Source: Aquarana catesbeiana (lineage: Eukaryota > Chordata > Amphibia > Anura > Ranidae). Taken from it: a DNA stretch of 64,000 nucleotides. A model generated the notes under the pieces. The model ran no database searches and had not been told where the DNA came from. It worked only from the letters and a program-made list of their open reading frames with translations. Shown here in pieces: positions 56,458 through 64,000 of the stretch (position 1 is its first letter; every line of letters starts with the position of its first letter). A program made the translations under genes and the position numbers. The DNA lies in NCBI RefSeq assembly GCF_042186555.1, contig NC_133327.1:100172353-100236352 (forward strand), written 5' to 3'.

Positions 56458-57468
56458 TCAACGAGGTAGAGGTGCCGTCATGGGGCTGGATGGCAGGTGA
56501 TGAGGGCTCGGAGAAGAGCCGGTTCTGACGGTGGACGGTGAGCGTCTTCTGCGGAAGCTGGTGTTGTGGGCGTCCATCGGTTCTTCCATTTGTGGGTGGT
56601 GGTGGGGAGGTTGCAGGTTGAATTCCGCGTACCAGTTCGGGACTGGGGTGAACGGTATGTCGAGCGTGCGGCAAAAGGCATCAAGGTCCTCCGGAACTCT
56701 TAGGAGCACAGAGCGTCCCTGGTACGAGGCGGAAAGGCTAAAGGGGAACTTCCAACGATAACGGATGTCTCTTGTTCGCAGAACATCCAGAAGAGGGCTC
56801 AAGTCCTTGCGATGTCGAAGAGTAATGGCGGAGAGATCCTGATAGATATGTATGGGGTAGCCATCATATTCCAGAGTCGATTTTTTGCGGGCTTTTCGTA
56901 GGATGTCTTCTTTGATAGAAAAGTCATCCACATGGCATATAATGTCCCTGGGTGGGTCGTTGTCTCTTCCTTTGGGGCGTAGCGCCCTATGTATTCGTTC
57001 CATCGTGATCGGTGTTAGTGCTGGTCGGTCTAGCAGGTGGTTGAAAAGACCTGTCACTACCGGGCGGATTCTGTCTTGTTCCACAGTCTCGGGTACGCCT
57101 CTTATCCTAAGATTGTGTCTTCTCCCCCTGTTATCGAGATCTTCAACATGACGTTCAAGATCTCTTAATTGCATTGTATGCAGGTCAACTTTGTGGTGAA
57201 TGTGCTTCACAGTGGACTGTTGCTGTACGGCCTTGTCTTCCACTCGTTGTATGCGGCCTGTGATGGCCTGCAGTTAGTGTCGTAGGTCCGAAATGGCCGA
57301 GAACATCGTGTCCTTGATATCCATAGCTACTGCTTGCAGGTCGAGTAGGCTTGGTTGACGGTGAGACGGTAGAGAGGAATCCTGCTGTGGGCGGCTTTGA
57401 TCGGTAGGAGTCAGAACGATGTCGGCAGGGGTCAGAGAGGAGGCTGAGGTGGGAGGAGAGGACGCCAT
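56458..57468 (-). pseudogene. L1 ORF1 (RNA-binding protein) with one in-frame stop
   Basis: The start chosen is ATG 57468 (MASSPPTSAS), 224 bases from the element 5' end. The frame gives 336 codons with a TAA after SDLRH (near 57259-57261), and continues open to 56458. Order: a low-complexity Ser/Thr/Pro N-terminus, a heptad-like coiled coil (around VQQQSTVKHIHHKVDLH to LERHVEDLDNRG), an RRM start (HNLRIRGVPE), and the C-terminal domain (HIYQDLSAITLRHRKDL). The tail is Arg/Pro-rich. This is the trimeric chaperone that binds L1 RNA. A single stop is the only obvious damage. Confidence 0.88.
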
Positions 57469-58085
57469 AGTCGTTCGCTGTGTCCTGAAGATCTCCGGTA
57501 TTGTTTGGCTTGTACGGCCAGCGAGTTCTCTCGGGGACCGGGATCTGCTTTGGGATGTTCCACGGGAAGATGTTCCCATAATTGAGGTGTGGATGTTGTC
57601 GGGAGACCCCGGTAAAGGCGGATTGTAGGCTGTGGTGAGAGGGAGCCAGAGGATCAAGCAGCCATCTTCTCTCAAGGCAAGCCACGCCCCCCGGGAAATT
57701 TTTTTTTATAACCTAACCCTGCTTTGAACTTCTCCACAACTTTATCCCTTACTTGTCTGAAAGCTGTATGTATACTGAGATTAAATTACACACAGGTGGA
57801 CTCTATTTACTAATTAGGTGACCTCTGAAGGCATTTGGTTCCACCAGATTTTAGTTTGGGGTATCAGAGTAAAGGGGGCTGTATACAAATGCATGCCACA
57901 CTTTTTACATATTTATTTGTAAAAAATGTGAAAATCATTTATCATTTTCCCTCCATTTCACAATTATGTGCCACTTTGTGTTGGTCTATCACATAAAATG
58001 CCAATAAAATACATTTACATTTTTGGTTGTAACATAACACAATGTGGAAAATTTCAAGGGGCATGAATACTTTTTCAAGGCACTG

Positions 58086-58769
58086 TATGTCATAATCCCA
58101 TAATGAAAGGGGTCTCTTGAGGTCTTGATCTACATCTACATCAGCTTGTAACTGCTGTCCTTTTTTGAATGTTGCCTGAAATGTTATTGATCCCAAAAAC
58201 AAACTGCATCAAAATATTTCCTTCCTGTTATGTCCAGGTACAGAGTTTCTTCTTCTTCAGATTGGTGATGGTGGCTTTCTTGTACTGCTGGACAAAATCT
58301 TTAACAGTAATCTTTTAACTGGTGATAATATCAGCACTGCTGTCAGGACCTGGATCACTTGCTAGTGGCGCTGTGGTTCCCAGAGCTGAAGGGTGTAGTT
58401 TTGTGTCCACCAGTGAGTGTTTCCCAGTTGCCAGCAGATCTCAGTAATGAGCCTCCACCTGATGCTGGCTGTCCACCTCACCAGCAAATCTGCATTGCCA
58501 ACTGCCCTAGGGGGCAGTGTGGTGCACAATTTAGCGCATCACATGGCTCCTTTTTTGTTTTGAACAAACTTTATGTGAAGTGTACAAAATGTACACATTA
58601 TTCATTGCAGTGTAGGGAATGTGATGTGCTGCACTGCGCTGCGTTACACTGTAGTGCGATTTGGCATAGTGAGCTGCGATAAAGTGCAGCATGTCTGCAT
58701 TGTACTGCAGCACTCTGCAGAGCAGCACTAGGCTGTGTTGCAGAGTGAATAGGACACATAGGAAACAAT
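58086..58769. other. No gene confirmed; flank of the Tc1-L1 nest
   Basis: The minus strand of about 58160-58320 reads FVQQYKKATITNLKKKKL and, in another frame, FKKGQQLQADVDVDQDLKRP, protein-like but unassigned. From 58590 to 58760 is a CTGC/GCTGCA-rich low-complexity block. Confidence 0.3.
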
Positions 58770-60585
58770 TAGGGTTGCACTGATACCACATTTGTAAGAC
58801 CGAGTACAAGTACCGATCCTTTTTTTCAAGTACTCACTGATAGCGATTTTTTTAATGTCATTTGACAGCCACACTAATATGCAGCAGTGTCAGTCGTTAT
58901 TTATTTTTATTCTATTTATTTTTACAATTTAACTTTTAAATATTTATTACATGTTTTTTATTCTTTTTTTTAATCAACCCTGTTGGGGGGGGCTTTGGTG
59001 ACACCTGATATTTCCCATTTGAGACAGGGAAAGGGATTGAGGATAGAGATTCCCCAGTCCCTTTCTCTGCAGCCTCAGCTGCACTGGAGGTAAATGGACA
59101 GATGATGTGGAGATTTCTCTATACGCTATGTTACTCCATGTCTTCTGCGCTAATAAGCACATTTTCAGCTCTTTGGTATAATGCATCTTAGTACAACCCT
59201 GTTTCCGGAGTAAAACAGACATAACCACCGTCCTCACATCCTTAGCTCCACAGGCAGACTTGTGTGTCCATGGGCGTTCCGTTTATTTATAGTACTTTGC
59301 ATAGACATAACAATAGAGCCTGGTAGCTTCACAATGAGCCTATCAAGCGCATGCAAACAGGAGGAGTTATACAAATCTCAACAATGAACAATGACTAGGG
59401 GAGTGTCTGGGCGTGTCTGTGCAGGGGCAGTGTGTATGATTTTCGGCCCCCTGTCCCTCTAAGCCATGCTCTTCAGCTAAAGAAAGCCACATGGCTGGCC
59501 TTAGAAATTATGAACACTGTCCCCGACCAAAATGCACTCAAAGACTTCCGTTTTTACCATTGGCGTGAATCCTTATTCTGTATTATTCAGAGAACAACAC
59601 ATACCTGGATTGTTCTACCATTCCTGTCGATGAGAGATTATCTGCAGGGACATGCCACAGTCCCTCCATGTGCTGATCAGACACACAGAGTGTACATCCC
59701 CCCATAGCTGATAATGTCTTTGCAAAGTGAACACATTCCCCCCAGATGATCGTCTGTGCATTGCACAGAGGCCCTTCGCTGGCGGACATATCCTCACTCT
59801 GCAAACACTTCTCTACAACTTACAGGAAGCTTTCCACTACTAAATGGGCCTTAAACCGGTGTCAGTCTGCCCCAACTCGCTCTTTAGACCAGGCTGCAGC
59901 AGAACTAACACTTGGAGACACTATGACAATACATATTGAATATAACTTAATCAAATTTCCACAACACAGGAAACAGAGGCTGCTCTCCATTCATAAACTG
60001 AAGCATCGTAAACACAGTTATGCTCGGTTATGAATGGACAGTCAGTGATCAATGACTCTGTGCATTTGGAAAAGGAAGGGGTAGGCAAATTACATATTTA
60101 CCAGCTCCTTCCTCCGCTTTCCATTCTGACAGATCCGGGAAAGGGGGGACCAGAAGAGGAGCCGAAGAGCCGGGGAGGACACAGATTGGGACCTGGAGGA
60201 GGACTCAGAGGGGGACCCAGAGAACGACATGGATTGGGACTCGGAGGAGGACCAGAGGAGGACACAGGGGACACAGAGTGCACAGAGGGGGACCCGGAGC
60301 AGGACACAGAGATCCGGGGAGCACAGAGGGAGACTTGGAGGACACAGGGGACAGTAGATGCGACGGTGGGGGCAGTTACAAGCACTAATCTCCCTGACAG
60401 CTGCGGGATGGAGAGGAGGAGAAGCGGCTATCAGAAAAGCTATACAGGGAGATCGGTGCTTGTAACTGCCCCCTCCACCGCACCAATCATGTCTGAGGCT
60501 GCCCAGGTATCGGGTCAAGCATTGAAGCATTTGCACGAATACAAGTACTCATGCAAATGCTCAGTATCAGCACTGATACTAGTAG
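58770..60585. mobile_element. hAT-like relic, right end truncated
   Basis: The left end TAGGGTTGCACTGATACCA is a hAT-type terminus, followed by AGACCGAGTACAAGTACCGA and TTTCAAGTACTCACTGATAG. Near 60535-60585 the complementary phrases ACAAGTACTCATGC and GTATCAGCACTGATAC appear, but the expected terminal complement is missing, so the right end is lost or rearranged. Inside, a hairpin of 29-bp arms lies at 60368-60396 and 60445-60473 (18 bp of it exact), and a GGAGGACAC-like purine-rich degenerate tandem at about 60150-60350. Confidence 0.6.
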
Positions 60586-62740
60586 AATGTGTGTCAGCGT
60601 AAACAATGTGAGTCCTTATTGTTTGTGTCATTTTTTATTCAGTATCATTGTTCCAGACATTTACAGAAAAAGGAAGTTAGAAAGGTTTAGTTGCTCTAGA
60701 GCTGCTGATGTAGCATCCGGAGAAAGGTTAATAAGAAGGTCTGAGAATAATAGGCTCATTTTGATTCACCAAAAATGTAATTAAAATTTTTAATTTTTGG
60801 CAAAATGTTATCTACAAATTGAATTTCTGCCATGGGGCAGGCAAAATTGTAATGGTTTATGGGGTTTGAAGGTTTCCATAAGGCTTTAAGGGCTTTAAAA
60901 GTCTCTTCCCTAGGTGCTATCAGTGTTTGACAATAAAGTATACCAAAGAGAAAGAGAAAATTATGTACTGCATCTTTCAGTTTTTCTAAATTCAAAAATT
61001 TAGAATTTTAAAAATAAAAAAACACAAGGAAAAATGCCCAGAAATGCTTACGATACTATTTATTTTTTATTTTTGATGGTTATTATTTATTAACTTATTA
61101 TTCATAGCATGCATGATCATTATCACCAATCGTGATCATACATTATGTGATAAAAAATTAAATATACAAAAAATGAGGAAAAATGCATTACCTTGATCTT
61201 TTTAATGTGTTTTCTTGTTATTTGTTTTTTTTTAACAACAGGAAATACATAGATAATACACTTTAAACATTGAAAATAGTTGTGTTGCTGCCTCTTCAAA
61301 TGTTTTAGGTTGCTACATGGACTCTTCTCATTTCCTTTGCACACTAGTATCCTGAATGGGAGAGCCAGTACTAGGATCACAAACAAAAAAAGGTTTTCCA
61401 GCTCACTTACCAACCAGCCTACAAAACAACTGAATTGGCCCGATTTAACAGTTTATGTTAAAACGAGCAAAATGGGTAGAGATCAGTATTTCCAGAAGTA
61501 CTGGAAACATTTTTTATGTACCAACATCCCTAAAAATGATAAAGCAAAAATGTATGTGGGAAATGGGACTTTAAAGGTACACCCACTATAAAGAAGAGCA
61601 CTATCAATTTAAAAAAAGGAAAAAATTATTTATACCAATATTTATTAAGACAGTTTTACACAAAGAAGCATTAAAATGTGAAAACAGTTTTACATTCATA
61701 GTCAAAGGTAGACATCCTCAACCTAATATTGACAAATGAAGAGAAAGAACTGTAATCACAAAGAATTCTGATCATAACCGCGTCCACAAATTTCAACATG
61801 TTTCGCCATGAAGGCTTCATCAGGAAAATGAACGAGGATTTTTGACTATTCAACGACAATACACATGATAAGAACAACCTTGGATGTATAGAAAACAGAA
61901 CAAAAAATAAAAATAAATAGATGTATAGAAATAATACATGAAACATTTATGTTTATACAACTTGATAGCTCTTTAGCTTGTATAACCATGACTCCACCAG
62001 AACCCCCCCACAGATTACAAACCAACCCCCACTCGACCCTACCCCAGGCTTTACACCCTCCCTCTCCATAATCCCCCAACCGACACAACCCCTACGTCAA
62101 CTCCATACCTCTGAAAAGAGTTCCGGGGAAGTCGCAGGACCCGAGGCGTCAAGTGAGAGGAGAGGAGAGGAGGGAAACCCCCAGAGTTCACTTCCCCCTG
62201 TAGTCCAGAAAAATGCCTGATCACCCGTAGGGAGGGATGTATGTTATTATGAATAAAGACCATCCAAGACAGGAGAGATGATCACAGTATCTGTAACATA
62301 TATCATAGATAATAAAAATACACATATTGCGGGTGAGGGGAGAAAAAGTCCACAACATTATCTAGTCAGTGGACCATACTCACCGACATCCTGTGATATA
62401 AAGAGATATTTATATTGGGAGCTCATGAGGACTGATAGCACAATACCGGCTATGAGGATGCATCTATGCGAGAATCGAAAGAGGGGACACCGCTACTTCA
62501 TAGTTTCTGAAATTATATATATATATACATGCACCTGTATCAGAGTCTTATGTAAAAAGGTTTATGTTAAAAACAGATGGATTTTTTTGCACATATTTGC
62601 AAATATATGCATAAGCCACAGTGTCCACACCAATGGACCTCTGTGGTCCTTACTCTAAATTTCCAGAGCCTCCATAGTAAGAGCACATATAAGAATGGAT
62701 AGATTAATGGCAGGTATGCCTGGAGGGAGTCCACCCCTCC
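60586..62740. other. No gene; AT-rich with scattered repeat motifs
   Basis: At 61795-61826 AACATGTTTCGCCATGAAGG is followed by CTTCATCAGGA, a motif with relatives near 43496 and 6879. The phrase GGCAGGTATGCCTGGAGG at 62709-62726 repeats 26113-26130. Otherwise nothing supported. Confidence 0.45.
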
Positions 62741-64000
62741 TTAACCACTTGCTGACCACCGCACGACGATGTACGTTGGCAGAATGGCATGGGCAGGCAT
62801 AAGGGCTTACCTGTACGTCCCTGCCTGCCCGCAGGCGGGGGGTCCGATCCCCCCCCTGCCTGCGGCGGTCGGCTTTGTTACAGGAGCGATCCATGCTGGG
62901 TTGGAGGCCATCTATTTGTGGCCACCCCCTCGCGATCGCTCCTGACTAATTAAATGCTTCGTCTGCCTCTGTAATGTAAACAGCGGCAGAGGAAGTGATG
63001 TCATCTATCCTCGTGAAGCCTTTTCGTTCCGGCTTCCGAGGAGAGAAGACATTAAGTAAGTCTGCACCAACACAACACGAACAGTAGAACACTCAGGCTC
63101 ACATTTCACCCCCCAGACACCCCCCGATCACCCTCCTGCACCTGCTGTCACAGTGACACCAATAGCATTTTTTTTTCTGATTATTGCATTGGTGTCATTT
63201 GTGACAGTTATAAGTGGTAGGGTAGTTAGTGTTAGGCCCCTTTAGGTCTAGGATACCCCCCTAACCCCCACTAATAAGGGTTTAACCCCGTGATCACCCC
63301 CCATCGCCAGTGTCACTAAGCAATCGTTTTTCTGATCGCTGTATTAGTGTCACAGGTGACGCTAGTTAGGGAGGTAAGCCCAGCCCAGCCTAGCCCACCC
63401 AAGTGCAGTATCGATCGATCGCTGTCACTCACTAACGTTTTTTTTGGTAGCGGTTTGATATAGTTGCTAACAGTCTAGGAGCTTTTTTACCTGTGAGTCT
63501 CACACTACTAAATTTAGAGCCCAAAATGGCAAATCGAAGGTACACTAGCGAAGAGGCCTACATGTTTCTGAGCATGACAGATAGTGAAGAGGAAGTCACT
63601 CATCTGTCAGATTCAGGCTCAGAATACGATCCTGTAGACGACAGCGGCTCCATGACAGATAGCTCTGACGATAGAGTTGTGGTCCCAGCCAAGGTCAGGC
63701 GTACTAGACCCCAATCTTCTTCTTCTGCTGTTGCGGTGCAAGAACCGTCAGGGCTCTCGTATGGAGCAGAGAAGTACTAGCGCCGCTATTCCTTCTGGTG
63801 AACTGACAAGCACCAGCAGCCTAGTATACCCTTGTTGTACATCCAGCACTGCAGTAACACGTGGTGACGTGGCGAGTCCCATAAGTGCAGTTCAAGCTGG
63901 TGAGGTGGCAAGCACAAGTAGTGTCCCGCTGCCACCAAGAAGACAAAGACAGGCCCGTCGTGCCCATAGTGTCTTTCCTGCAGAATTCGCCAATCCTAAT
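62741..64000 (+). mobile_element. piggyBac family-A-type element, 5' part (window-edge truncated)
   Basis: It starts TTAACCACTTGCTGACC (TTAA 62741-62744), the complement of the terminus at 3086, followed by GATGTACGTTGGCAGAATGG, shared with TTAA element copy 4. A leader of about 780 bp with several GATCGCTCC-type inverted phrases precedes a piggyBac transposase N-terminus. The catalytic region lies beyond the window. Confidence 0.85.
63526..64000 (+). pseudogene. piggyBac transposase N-terminus, frameshifted, partial
   Basis: ATG 63526 (MANRRYTSEEAYMFL) begins an acidic, Ser/Asp-rich disordered region (TDSEEEVTHLSDSGSEYDP) typical of piggyBac N-termini. This frame ends at TAG 63778-63780. 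From about 63761 another frame (MEQRSTSAAIPSGEL) is open to the window end and reads into the basic segment RRQRQARRAHSVFPAEF that usually precedes the conserved core. A one-base shift at about 63740-63765 therefore separates the parts. It may be a real lesion or an assembly error. Related to the C-terminus at 3-722 by the shared element ends. Confidence 0.8.

Larger units (their letters stand above)
49917..57692 (-). mobile_element. Nearly full-length L1-clade LINE (minus strand) inside the Tc1 transposase
   Basis: The 5' end (at 57692, reading GGGGGGCGTGGCTTGCC) is of the G-run/CGTGGC type usual for intact vertebrate L1 starts. The 3' end at 49917-49930 is an A-run preceded by CTTCAATAAAAACCTG, with a polyadenylation signal. 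Order on the minus strand: short 5' UTR (57469-57692), ORF1, a 2.06-kb spacer, ORF2, a 0.6-kb 3' UTR. Imperfect target duplications of about 15 bp (GGGAATTATTTTTTT at 49909 and GGGAAATTTTTTTTT at 57693-57707) flank it. Confidence 0.9.
48983..57790 (-). pseudogene. Tc1 transposase pseudogene, split by the L1
   Basis: The N-terminal residues (FRQVRDKVVEKFKAGLGYKK) lie at about 57700-57790. The gene resumes left of the L1 with ALNISKSTVQSIIRKWKEYG, the paired-like helix-turn-helix, followed by a GRPPKLTGRPRRA linker (AT-hook-like). The catalytic domain has WSDEAKM (first Asp codon 49547-49549), FQQDNNHKHTAR (second) and SELNPIENLW, where the usual PDLNPIENLW has become ELNPIENLW. In-frame stops occur at 49532-49534 and near 49722. 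The end is at 48983. The enzyme would excise and reinsert the element at TA; this copy cannot. Confidence 0.88.
48765..58085 (-). mobile_element. Tc1-like transposon (minus) interrupted by an L1
   Basis: TA flanks at 48763-48764 and 58086-58087. The ends CAGTGCCTTGGAAAAGTATT and AATACTTTTTCAAGGCACTG start long inverted repeats of about 200 bp (shared phrases CATACCCCTTGAAATTTTCC, GATAGACCAACACAAAGT). Without the L1 the element is about 1.55 kb, normal for Tc1. The repeat ends match the abundant fish/frog Tc1 type. Confidence 0.92.

Noticed and set aside
59150..59480. Retroviral LTR
   Set aside because: No paired TG...CA ends, primer-binding site or second copy could be found in the window.
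60030..60602. 190-codon Gly/Arg/Glu-rich frame
   Set aside because: It covers a purine-rich degenerate tandem and a hairpin inside the hAT-like relic; composition is explained by the repeat.

Overview
This is vertebrate nuclear DNA, most probably from a ranid (true frog) genome. I infer this from the repeat content: piggyBac, hAT, Tc1/mariner and Tigger-like DNA transposons with swarms of short palindromic derivatives, two L1-clade LINE copies, an L2/CR1-like LINE tail, a tRNA-derived V-SINE-like element and a tyrosine-recombinase (Ngaro/DIRS-type) retrotransposon. I could not support any intact host gene. Every long open frame that I recognise belongs to a mobile element, and each one that can be judged carries stops, frameshifts or lost catalytic residues. 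The window reads as an intergenic or intronic region built by nested insertion.

Layout. 1-3086: 3' part of a piggyBac element (family A) with the transposase C-terminus and a 3' tail of tandem repeats, ending at a TTAA. 3497-9054: three short TTAA-bounded elements sharing both ends with family A, plus a foldback element and a hAT MITE with an exact 8-bp target duplication. 9763-10253: mariner/Tigger-like MITE. 12608-16082: a second piggyBac family (B), dead, with a 5'-truncated L1 inside its transposase. 16540-17920: a palindromic element split by a family-A MITE. 18635-18962: V-SINE-like copy. 20418-20755: a run of consecutive hairpins. 22384-30990: more MITEs separated by apparently unique AT-rich sequence, one stretch of which looks like a possible conserved non-coding element. 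30991-38727: tyrosine-recombinase retrotransposon with split direct repeats A1 - gag - RT/RNase H - recombinase - B1 - A2 - B2, its gag interrupted by a 1852-bp palindromic hAT element. 38768-39492: palindromic MITE inserted in an (AT)n tract. 39804-41337: Tc1-like element with unequal inverted repeats. 48765-58085: another Tc1-like element carrying a nearly complete 7.8-kb L1 on the minus strand. 58770-60585: truncated hAT-like relic. 62741-64000: 5' part of a second family-A-type piggyBac element, cut by the window edge.

How the parts relate. The right-hand piggyBac supplies the 5' end, and the left-hand one the 3' end, that recur in the short TTAA elements, so the window shows candidate parents and their non-autonomous offspring together. 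The insertions give a relative chronology: L1 into piggyBac B, L1 into Tc1, hAT into the YR retrotransposon, piggyBac MITE into an older palindromic element. The most informative items are the split direct repeats with a core promoter inside the A repeat, the SAP-like motif in the gag, a structurally conserved internal hairpin in the TTAA MITEs, the 2-kb ORF1-ORF2 spacer of the L1, and the run of hairpins near 20.4-20.8 kb.
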